A stretch of 64,000 bases of DNA from Hyphomicrobium nitrativorans NL23 (GTDB lineage: Bacteria; Pseudomonadota; Alphaproteobacteria; Rhizobiales; Hyphomicrobiaceae). This document shows, in pieces, positions 45,244 to 52,099 of the stretch. The notes under the pieces were generated by a model, which did no database searches, had not been told where the DNA came from, and worked only from the letters and a program-made list of their open reading frames with translations. The stretch's first letter is position 1. Each line of letters opens with the position of its first letter. The stretch lies in NCBI RefSeq assembly GCF_000503895.1, contig NC_022997.1, positions 826,501-890,500 of the forward strand. Direction: 5' to 3'. A program made the translations under genes and the position numbers.

Positions 45244-45907
45244 TGATGGAATAGCCGCTGCCGCGCACCGTATGAATCAGCGGCCTTGCAAAGGGACGGT
45301 CGATTTTGGCGCGCAAGCGCGAAATGTGCGTTTCGACGACGCTTGTGCGGGGATCGAAGTGAAAGCCCCACACGCGTTCCAGCAGCATGGTGCGGGTGAC
45401 GACGCGGCCTTTATTGCGCAGAAGAACTTCCAGGAGGACCAGCTCCTTGGGCTTCAAGTCGATGCGATCCTTGCCGCGGCGCACCGCGCGCCGGGCGACG
45501 TCGAGTTCGAGATCTCCCGCGCGCAGGATGTCGCCTTCGGCCCGCATCGGCGGCCGCCGGCCGAGCGCGTTGACACGCGCGAGCAGCTCGGCAAAAGCAA
45601 ACGGCTTCACGAGGTAGTCGTCTCCGCCGACGTCGAGCCCCTGGACGCGATCGTTGACGCCGCCGAGCGAGGTCAGAAACAGGATCGAGACGCGGCTTCC
45701 GGCGCTGCGCAGCGTGCGCGCGAGAGAGAGCCCGTCGAGGCCCGGCAGCATACGGTCCAGTATGACGATGTCGTAGTTTTCGCGGATGGCGAGCGTCAAT
45801 CCGTCCTTGCCATCCGATACCACGTCGATGGTGTGACCGGCCTGGACCAGACCTTTCGCGACGTATAGCGCTGTGTCTTTGTCGTCTTCGACAATGAGCA
45901 CCCGCAT
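45230..45907 (-). CDS. OmpR/PhoB-family response regulator
   Basis: 225 residues. Receiver domain with acidic pair at Glu7-Asp9 (LIVEDD), phosphoacceptor Asp51 (IVILDRMLPGLDG), Thr79 and Lys101 (YLVKPFAF). The C-terminal winged helix has GDLELDVARRAVRRGKDRID, KELVLLEVLLRNKGRVVTRT and the end VVETHISRLRAKIDRPFARP. It is transcribed with the histidine kinase downstream. A 339-base gene-free, hairpin-rich stretch lies immediately upstream. Regulated genes are unknown; the neighbouring transpeptidase is a possible target. Confidence 0.93.
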   Translation of the reverse strand: MRVLIVEDDKDTALYVAKGLVQAGHTIDVVSDGKDGLTLAIRENYDIVILDRMLPGLDGLSLARTLRSAGSRVSILFLTSLGGVNDRVQGLDVGGDDYLVKPFAFAELLARVNALGRRPPMRAEGDILRAGDLELDVARRAVRRGKDRIDLKPKELVLLEVLLRNKGRVVTRTMLLERVWGFHFDPRTSVVETHISRLRAKIDRPFARPLIHTVRGSGYSINDNP

Positions 45908-46246
45908 GATTCCATGCTCCCTTGCGGCCTTCCGGGGATCAAAGGGACCGGCTGCTTGGTGTCTATATCACCAATTGCGAGCCACCCAAGCTTGCCCGCA
46001 GGGCAGGAGGAGCCCGAACGCTTGGAAGCATTCGGGCTCCGGGGCACCCAGCAAGGGACGGGGCCCTATGGGCAGAACCGAGGGGGACCATTGTTCAGGA
46101 GCTGGCTGTGAGCCCCGCAAGCGGAGGCGCACATCTCAGAGACTGCCCAGTCCTGAGATTAGGGAGCCAAGGTTACCCCCTCATGTCCGGGACCTTACAA
46201 TTGCGGTAAAGTCCGAGATCAGGCTGTTGGTAATGTGAGAATGGGG
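45908..46246. other. 339-base gene-free, hairpin-rich stretch upstream of the response regulator
   Basis: No protein-like frame is found on either strand. Several inverted repeats are present: TTGGTG/CACCAA at 45956-45974; CTTGCCC/GGGCAGG at 45991-46007; a 15-position stem at 46009-46040 (left arm GGAGCCCGAACGCTT, right arm AAGCATTCGGGCTCC, one mismatch that is a G-U pair in minus-strand RNA); and ATCTCAG/CTGAGAT with inner GACT/AGTC at 46133-46159. None is followed by a T run. It could be the leader of the response regulator mRNA or a separate small RNA. It matches no RNA family I can name. Confidence 0.5.
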
Positions 46247-46759
46247 TCACGGCGTGCCCGGTGCATCGGCCTCCGCCACGTCCGAGGGCGAAGGTTCCCC
46301 GGACGCTTCCGCAAAGCGTGAGATCACGAACGCGGCGATTGCGAGCAGGAAAATGAGCGGCAGGTTTCTTGCCACGCCGCGAGCGATGCCGGGTGCTGCG
46401 GCCGGGGCAACGGATGTGAGCAATGCCATCACCTCGGGCGGGAGCTGGGGGGCGTCGCTTTCCTCATCGGCTTCTTGCGAAGCGTCCGTCGCGTCGGCTG
46501 CTGCGGCTGGTTCCCCTACGGGCTCGCTCTCCTTGTTGTTCACGGCCATCGTGATCAGCGCGATGACAGAAAACAGAACGGCCATGATCGCGTACGCGGA
46601 CACGTGTCCATAAAGCTCGACGAGTTTAATGGAGAGGGCGGCCGTTGCGAACCCTCCGGCCACGAGAAGGGGCACTGCCACCGTCGCGCGTCCCACGAAT
46701 TTTGAGATGGCTGAGTCGATCGAACGCTCGGCCCGCTTGAAAAGTCCCTGGAACAGCAT
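46247..46759 (-). CDS. Small integral membrane protein of unknown function
   Basis: 170 residues. Hydrophobic segments at about 26-48 (ATVAVPLLVAGGFATAALSI), 52-72 (VSAYAIMAVLFSVIALITMA) and 133-150 (LPLIFLLAIAAFVISRF), separated by an acidic Ala/Glu-rich loop (ASQEADEESDAPQLPPEV). The arrangement resembles holin-like or phage-shock-like small membrane proteins, but no motif supports a family. Same orientation as the DUF883 gene 53 bases upstream. Confidence 0.75.
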   Translation of the reverse strand: MLFQGLFKRAERSIDSAISKFVGRATVAVPLLVAGGFATAALSIKLVELYGHVSAYAIMAVLFSVIALITMAVNNKESEPVGEPAAAADATDASQEADEESDAPQLPPEVMALLTSVAPAAAPGIARGVARNLPLIFLLAIAAFVISRFAEASGEPSPSDVAEADAPGTP

Positions 46760-46812
46760 CGGCGGTCAGTTCTCCCCTCCCGATCTCAGACGAAGCGGCG
46801 AGGATGGGTGCG

Positions 46813-47085
46813 TTACGACTTCCAAAGCGCGCCGATCACGAAGCCGAGTCCCGCCGCAACGGCGAGGGTGGTCAACGGCTGGTCTTTGACCGACTTGTCG
46901 ACGGCGCTCTTGAAGTTCTGGGCGACTTCCTGAACCTGCTCGGACGCTTCGCGGCCCTGGTCGGCCACGTTGCGCGCGACGCGCTGGATTTCCTCGCCGG
47001 TGCGCTCGGCGAAGTCGGTGGCCTTGTCCGCAAGGTCGTCCGCAGTCTTGCCGCCGCGCGTGGTGGTCGATGAGGTGGTGTTCAT
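46813..47085 (-). CDS. DUF883 (ElaB/YqjD-like) membrane-anchored protein
   Basis: 90 residues. A polar helical N-terminal part (DDLADKATDFAERTGEEIQR and SEQVQEVAQNFKSAVDKSVK) ends in a C-terminal membrane anchor TLAVAAGLGFVIGALWKS. This is the DUF883 pattern of E. coli ElaB/YqjD, stress-induced tail-anchored proteins that bind ribosomes or protect the membrane in stationary phase. No EcfG-type promoter is seen directly upstream. Confidence 0.85.
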   Translation of the reverse strand: MNTTSSTTTRGGKTADDLADKATDFAERTGEEIQRVARNVADQGREASEQVQEVAQNFKSAVDKSVKDQPLTTLAVAAGLGFVIGALWKS

Positions 47086-47161
47086 GGGAAACGCAGCTCC
47101 TGTTCCTGTACCGAGGGGCCGTCCGCCCCGCTTCTGTAAACGCGGACGACTGAACTTGGTT

Positions 47162-48271
47162 TCACTCGGGAAGCTCAGGACCTTCGTCCGGAAACAGGTG
47201 ACGGAAGGTGACGATGGTCGTCATCAGAATGGGCACGGCCACAAAGGCGCCGATGGGCCCCCACATCCAGGCCCAGAAGCCGATGGCAAGGAAGACAGCG
47301 AAGGGGTTTAGCGTCATGCGGCGCCCTAGCAGCAACGGCGTGAAGAACTGGCCTTCGAGTGCGGTGATGGTGAGATAGGCGGCAGGGGCGATGAGCGCTT
47401 CGCCGACGGTCGGAAACGTGAAGAGGCCGATCAGGAACAGCACTCCGGTGGTGATGGCCGGCCCGATGTAGGGGATATAGTTGAGAACTGCGGCCAACAC
47501 GCCCCAGAGCAGCGGGTTGGGAAGGCCGACGGCGTAGGCGATGAGGGCGGTGACACAGCCAAGCACGGTGTTGATGAGTGTGAACGTGCCGAAGTAAACG
47601 GTCGTTTTGTGTTCGATGTCGGAGAGGATCTTGAGCGCCGTCAGCCGGGCTTCTCTGCTGGGAAAAACGAGCACAGAACGCGTTTTGATCTCCTTCTGGT
47701 AGATCATGTAGAAAATGAGCGCACCGAGGAAGAGAATGCCTTGCGTCACGGCAGGTGTAAGCACCGAGACGATGCTGTGGACGATGTTCGTGTTTTCCTC
47801 GACCCGGAGGCTCGTGCCGCCCTGCCCGCCGGTGGCCTGGTTTAAGGCGCCGAACACTTCCTCAAGGAAGTCGAGCGGCCCCGACATGGCCGCGAGCCTC
47901 TGGCGGATGAGATCGCCCAATTCGTTGGCGCGGCCGAGCCAATAGGTGATCGGCAGTGAGAGCAGGGTCGCAATTGCGAGCAGGATGGCGACGAAGGCGA
48001 GCGTCACGAAGATGACAGCCGGAACGCGGGGCAGCCCGTGGCGCTCGAACCATGCGACGAGAGGGAGCAGGATGTTGGCCACGACCCAGGCCAGGATCAC
48101 GGGCACCGCCACATCGCGCATGAGATAGAGCGCGGCGAGAACGGCGAGTGCGAAGAGGCCGGTGACCGATACATGCGCCACGAGCGCCCAGGTTTCTGCG
48201 GTGGATGGCGTGGGTGCGGGCGTTTCAGCGTTTCTCGGTGTGGTTTCCGGTAACGCCTCCTGGATTGCCAT
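47162..48271 (-). CDS. AI-2E family transporter (PerM/TqsA type)
   Basis: 369 residues with eight or so hydrophobic segments. Family features include the N-terminal ALYLMRDVAVPVILAWVVAN helix, LLPLVAWFERHGLPR loop, and the C-terminal NYIPYIGPAITTGVLFLIGL and LLLGRRMTLNPFAVFLAIGF, ending GPIGAFVAVPILMT. Members are proposed exporters; some were linked to autoinducer-2, others to ion transport, so substrate is unknown. The first 30 residues are Thr/Pro-rich. Confidence 0.9.
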   Translation of the reverse strand: MAIQEALPETTPRNAETPAPTPSTAETWALVAHVSVTGLFALAVLAALYLMRDVAVPVILAWVVANILLPLVAWFERHGLPRVPAVIFVTLAFVAILLAIATLLSLPITYWLGRANELGDLIRQRLAAMSGPLDFLEEVFGALNQATGGQGGTSLRVEENTNIVHSIVSVLTPAVTQGILFLGALIFYMIYQKEIKTRSVLVFPSREARLTALKILSDIEHKTTVYFGTFTLINTVLGCVTALIAYAVGLPNPLLWGVLAAVLNYIPYIGPAITTGVLFLIGLFTFPTVGEALIAPAAYLTITALEGQFFTPLLLGRRMTLNPFAVFLAIGFWAWMWGPIGAFVAVPILMTTIVTFRHLFPDEGPELPE

Positions 48272-48350
48272 GGCGTGTCACTCCGGTTTTTTTGCTTCGT
48301 ACACAAGCTGATGGAGGTTTCGCTCAAAGAGCGTTGCGCTTTTTGGAATG

Positions 48351-48368
48351 CCGCGGCACTTGCCGCGG
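48351..48368. repeat. Perfect inverted repeat between AI-2E transporter and GTPase genes
   Basis: CCGCGGCA-CT-TGCCGCGG, eight perfect pairs around two bases, in the 186-base gap 48272-48457. There is no T run, so it is more likely a protein-binding palindrome or a simple hairpin at the end of the GTPase transcript than a terminator. Confidence 0.45.
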
Positions 48369-48457
48369 GTCGCCTTGCTCCCGGGCGCTTCGTGCCGGTT
48401 CTTTGGTAGGTAAACTGCGGAAGCTTGGTGGCTTGCCTTGACCGATCGCGCCCTTTC

Positions 48458-50041
48458 TCATTTTGGGGGAGACTTGGATGGAGGTTCCCTTTTCAGTGCG
48501 CCGGCAAGAGCGCGTCCCGCGCCGCTGGCCTGCGACCAGAGGGAGCCCCACGTCCATTTGTCCTTAAGTTCGTGCAGCACGCGCAATAGTTGGGCGCGCG
48601 TCGCTTCGGGGAGTGCGTTCGCGATGACCTGCCAGAGGCGCTCCACGTTGTAGGGTTCGGCATCGCGCAGGCTCACCGGCACGGCCTCGTCGGGGCCGAA
48701 GCCGAGGTCGCTCGCGGCAGAGGATATGGCTGCCCTGATGCTGCGGGCTTTTTCGCGCTGATCGTCCGCTTCGTACGGTGGGTCCCATTCGGTGAAGGGG
48801 CGCAGACGGTCGATATGGGTTGCGACGAGGACGATGGGCGGACGGCGGCGGTTGAGGCGGGCGGCGAAGTGCCGGCGCAGCGCATCGAGTGCAGTCCTGT
48901 CAACTTCACGGTCGGCGCGGTTGGCGGCCGCGACCCACAACACGAGATCGCAGTCTGCGGCCTTCTCGATGAGCGCTTCGATGGCGCGAGGATCGGCGAC
49001 GATGCCGGGGCTGTCGATGATCATGGCCGCGGGAAATCCCTCCCGCTCAAGCCGATAGGGCGTAAACTTGGCGGTAGCGGGTAGGGTGTCGGTTGCCGCT
49101 TGGGCTTCGCGGGCAAGCGCATTGACGAGGCTCGATTTGCCGGCACCCGTTTGGCCTGCCACGAGGATGCGGAGCGGTTCTGCCCGAACCTGACCGAGAG
49201 CGGTTTCGTCGGCGGCCGTTTCGTCCGATACGTAGCTCGTGAGCGCCCCTGAGGTGACGCGGAGGCGTCCGCCGTAAAGGTCGATGGCGGCGCGGCCGAT
49301 TTCGGTGATGTAGGCTTCGGTCAGACGGCGCGCGATGGCATCGCGGCCCCACTGCATCATGGCCTTTGAAAGCTGTTCGCGAGCTTCGTTGGCGACCGCT
49401 GTTGCGGGATTGATCATGCGGATGACGCGCCAGACGTCGTAGGCTTGCCCGGCGACGTCGAGCGCGCCGCGCCAGCGATACAGGGCGAGAGCCTGCGCAA
49501 CCGTGAGGCGATCTCCGAAGGGGACGCGTTCGAGCGTGAGCATCCGGAGGCGGCGGCTTACGCGCTCGATGATCGCAAGAGCTTCCGGCATGGTGAACTG
49601 CCAGAGAGGGTCTTTGCGGTCGGGATGGATGCGGTGGGCGACGACCTCGATCGTATCCTGTCCGAGCTTCAGAAGAAGCTCTGGGCTGGTGATGGCCGCA
49701 GGATCGGTTTTCTGCGCGAGGCGTGTCACGTCTGTCCAGGCCAGCTCTTCGGCGGGCGACCAGTGAAGGCTCGGCGTCTCTGCGGGATCCGTGGCGGGGG
49801 CCTCCGCCGTTGAACTTTCAATCGGCTTTGCGGGGGGAAGGAGCCAGCGCTGGGTGAAGTAGACAAGCGCGACGGCAGCAAGGGCGAAGCCGGTCCAGTG
49901 AAGGAGATAACCGTTCTGCCAGAGCCAGATGCTGCCGAGCGGGATGAGCGACAGAGCAGGCACGACAAGGCCGATGCTCAGCAGGATCAGAGAGGCTGTG
50001 CGCCTCGCAGAGCCTTTGCGTGTGCTTTTGTTTCCTGTCAT
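48458..50041 (-). CDS. Membrane-anchored P-loop GTPase (second of a tandem pair)
   Basis: 527 residues. Two hydrophobic segments near the N-terminus (residues 17-37 and 48-66) anchor a large cytoplasmic part. Residues 90-285 are helical. The GTPase domain starts near residue 290: G1 GQTGAGKSS (296-304), G3 DSPG (343-346) and G4 as THID (408-411) instead of NKxD. The domain belongs to the 50S-ribosome-binding/Era-like superfamily. The ATG overlaps the stop of the first GTPase gene, so both are co-expressed, apparently from a stress-type promoter at 51394. Function unknown. Confidence 0.88.
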   Translation of the reverse strand: MTGNKSTRKGSARRTASLILLSIGLVVPALSLIPLGSIWLWQNGYLLHWTGFALAAVALVYFTQRWLLPPAKPIESSTAEAPATDPAETPSLHWSPAEELAWTDVTRLAQKTDPAAITSPELLLKLGQDTIEVVAHRIHPDRKDPLWQFTMPEALAIIERVSRRLRMLTLERVPFGDRLTVAQALALYRWRGALDVAGQAYDVWRVIRMINPATAVANEAREQLSKAMMQWGRDAIARRLTEAYITEIGRAAIDLYGGRLRVTSGALTSYVSDETAADETALGQVRAEPLRILVAGQTGAGKSSLVNALAREAQAATDTLPATAKFTPYRLEREGFPAAMIIDSPGIVADPRAIEALIEKAADCDLVLWVAAANRADREVDRTALDALRRHFAARLNRRRPPIVLVATHIDRLRPFTEWDPPYEADDQREKARSIRAAISSAASDLGFGPDEAVPVSLRDAEPYNVERLWQVIANALPEATRAQLLRVLHELKDKWTWGSLWSQASGAGRALAGALKREPPSKSPPK

Positions 50042-51321
50042 CGGCGCTCCCCGCCGTCGTTGCGTGACAGCCTTTGTTCTTTGGCGATGCGAAAGGCTTC
50101 GCGGAGAGACTGGCGGTAGGTTTCGGCGATGTCGCGGCTGTCCGTGAGACCAAGCCGGCGTCCATGAAGATAGCGGATCGCGGCACGGCCGAGCGCATAC
50201 GTGACCGCGAAGCTTGCGGCGGCCGATGCCGCGGCGCCTGCCGTTTGGCCATAGACCGGAATGAACTTGGCAAGCTGACGCAGGCCGACGCTGGCCGCGA
50301 CCTTCGTGAGCGTGCCCGCGCCAAGGGCAGCGCTCAGCTCCGCATATGCGCGCCGGTCCCAGGCAACGCCGTAGAGCGTGCCGAGGCGTGCGAGCATTCG
50401 TGCCTGGACGGTGGTTGCCGCGATGGTTCCGGCTACGGGGAAGGGGACGAGATCACCTCCCGCTGCGGCCATGGCATGTCCCATGACGATGGGGTCTGCG
50501 GAGCGTGCCTTGGGGTCTGCGGCGAAGCCCGGCATGGCTTGGAGTGCGGCGAGCATTCCGTGCGGCGCGACTGTGGAGAGCGCTTCCGTCAGTGCGTCGA
50601 GCCCGTAATCGTGCGGGGCGAGCGCATCTTCGGGCTTGGTGAGATCTATCGGAATGAAAAGGAGCGGGCCTTTTCCCGGCAGGTTATCGAGCAGGGTGCG
50701 CTGATAGGCGAGGGCGCGCATCAGGTCGACGGGGATGCGGTCTATGGCTTCGGGCGGAGCGTGCGGATCGAACGGGTAGGGCTGCGTGTGGCCTTGGCCC
50801 AGCGGATACGCGTCGTGAAGCGTCGTTTGCGCGACGACAATGGGCCAGTCCGGATGGCGTGAGCGGACCCGATGGAGCGCGTCGCGCACGGCCCCCTGGT
50901 CGGGGTCGGTTGCGCGCATGGTGGCGACGATGAGGTGGGCCGCCGCTTCGCTGATCGCGAGATCGTCGGCGGGATCGTACGCCACCTCGCCGAGCCCCCG
51001 CGTGTCGAGGAAGCGGAGCACGGGCGTGTCGTCCGGGAAGGCGTAGAGGCGGGCTGTGCGGGTGCAGGGGCGAAAGCCGTCGCCGATGTCGGCGTCGCTC
51101 GCCTGGGTGATGGCGCGGATGATCGACGTCTTGCCGCTTTGGACCTTGCCAAGCAACCAGACGACAGGCGCTTGTAGCTCAGTCTGCTGAGAGCGCCCCT
51201 CCGCGGCCTCTGCGGCTCGCGGTCGTCCGTCCGTGTGGCTGGAGCCGGCGCCGGGCCATGGCTTGGCGGTCCCGGACAGGCTCGGCAGCACGCCCCTCAG
51301 CGCTGCAGCCCATCTCGCCAT
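50038..51321 (-). CDS. P-loop GTPase with DUF697-like membrane domain (first of a tandem pair)
   Basis: 427 residues. G1 is GKVQSGKTS (58-66) and G3 DTRG (106-109); the later VVAQTTLHDAY occupies the place of G4 but lacks the usual Asp. The C-terminal half (about 270-390: IVMGHAMAAAGGDLVPFPVA, then TKVAASVGLRQLAKFIPVYG and AASAAASFAVTYALGRAAIR) resembles DUF697, a helical membrane-associated domain found in YcjF-type proteins. Related pairs YcjX/YcjF are stress-induced in enterobacteria. The start is at ATG 51321, 73 bases after a GGAAC-N16-CGTT promoter. Confidence 0.88.
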   Translation of the reverse strand: MARWAAALRGVLPSLSGTAKPWPGAGSSHTDGRPRAAEAAEGRSQQTELQAPVVWLLGKVQSGKTSIIRAITQASDADIGDGFRPCTRTARLYAFPDDTPVLRFLDTRGLGEVAYDPADDLAISEAAAHLIVATMRATDPDQGAVRDALHRVRSRHPDWPIVVAQTTLHDAYPLGQGHTQPYPFDPHAPPEAIDRIPVDLMRALAYQRTLLDNLPGKGPLLFIPIDLTKPEDALAPHDYGLDALTEALSTVAPHGMLAALQAMPGFAADPKARSADPIVMGHAMAAAGGDLVPFPVAGTIAATTVQARMLARLGTLYGVAWDRRAYAELSAALGAGTLTKVAASVGLRQLAKFIPVYGQTAGAAASAAASFAVTYALGRAAIRYLHGRRLGLTDSRDIAETYRQSLREAFRIAKEQRLSRNDGGERR

Positions 51322-51393
51322 GACGCCCTCTCATCGGTCAGTCTCGAACGGTGACACGTGATGTCGATTACCCCATCACGCAAGGCTTAAGTC

Positions 51394-51418
51394 AACGCCC
51401 CGAACAAGATGGGGTTCC
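51394..51418 (-). promoter_or_regulatory. EcfG-type stress promoter of the GTPase pair
   Basis: On the minus strand the sequence reads GGAAC (51418-51414), 16 bases, CGTT (51397-51394), an exact match to the consensus of the alphaproteobacterial general stress sigma factor EcfG. The first GTPase ATG is 73 bases downstream of the -10 element. Confidence 0.8.
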
Positions 51419-51471
51419 TCATCGGCGCGCGTGTGGCAGGCGATCATGATTGCAGCGGAAGGCAACGCGGG

Positions 51472-51885
51472 TCAGGACCCTTCCTTCTGATCTTTGAGAT
51501 ACTGGATGATCTGTTTGCGCGTTTCGGCGTCTTCCACACCCGCAAAGGGCGTCATGGTCGTGTTCGACGCGATAGACTGCGGATTGGCGATGAACTTATC
51601 GAGCGTTGCCTCGTCCCAGGTGATGCTTGACGTAAGGCCGCCCGAGTAGTTGCCGAAGCCTTCGACCTGCCCTGCCGGCGCTCCGAAGATGTTGTGAAGG
51701 CTGGGGCCGAGACGATTGTCGCCTTCGTTTACAGTGTGGCACGTGCGGCAATGGTTGTTGAATTCGATCTGGCCTTTGCTCGCGTCGCCACCGGGGGCCG
51801 GGCCTGCTCCTGCTGCTGCCGGTGGTGCCGATCCCACGTTCAGGCAGGCCGCACTCAGAATGAGCGCCAGGGATGCCGTCCGCAT
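51472..51885 (-). CDS. Secreted c-type cytochrome
   Basis: 137 residues. A signal peptide (LALILSAACLNVGSAPPAAA) precedes a class I cytochrome c with the haem motif CRTCH (Cys46, Cys49, His50) and a likely axial methionine near residue 111 (NTTMTPFAG). The NRLGPSLHNIFGAPAGQVEG segment is typical of cytochrome c2/c-550-like proteins of this group. It transfers electrons in the periplasm; the partner is unknown. A perfect EcfG-type promoter stands upstream, so expression is probably stress-induced. Confidence 0.94.
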   Translation of the reverse strand: MRTASLALILSAACLNVGSAPPAAAGAGPAPGGDASKGQIEFNNHCRTCHTVNEGDNRLGPSLHNIFGAPAGQVEGFGNYSGGLTSSITWDEATLDKFIANPQSIASNTTMTPFAGVEDAETRKQIIQYLKDQKEGS

Positions 51886-51927
51886 TGATGCCTCTCCTTG
51901 TTGCTTTTTCAGCGGTATGCGGAAATT

Positions 51928-51952
51928 AACGCCCTTTTTGGGGAAGAGTTCC
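51928..51952 (-). promoter_or_regulatory. EcfG-type stress promoter of the cytochrome c gene
   Basis: Minus-strand GGAAC (51952-51948), 16 bases, CGTT (51931-51928). The cytochrome start codon lies 43 bases downstream of the -10 element, a normal leader length. Confidence 0.82.
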
Positions 51953-52099
51953 CGGGATACTTTTCTGGCGCGGGCGGACGGTTTCGGCCGCCAAGCTTCG
52001 GCTGTGTGAGGAAGTCCGAGCCTTTTCAGGGATAATCTGGCACCTAGCAGAAGCTTGTGTATGATGCCCCCGCCAACAGGGGAGTGGGTTCAACAACCA

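Noticed and set aside
42352-45246. 964-codon open frame on the plus strand
   Set aside because: It runs antisense through fliG, the L,D-transpeptidase and the histidine kinase, all of which have clear motifs. Its translation is Arg/Asp-rich and lacks any recognisable domain; it reflects the high GC content and codon bias of the opposite strand.
46126-46142. Resemblance of minus-strand TCTCTGAGATGTGCGCC to the 5' end of E. coli 6S RNA
   Set aside because: Only about twelve bases agree, the matching 3' closing strand is absent and no long 6S-like hairpin can be drawn, so it is treated as coincidence.
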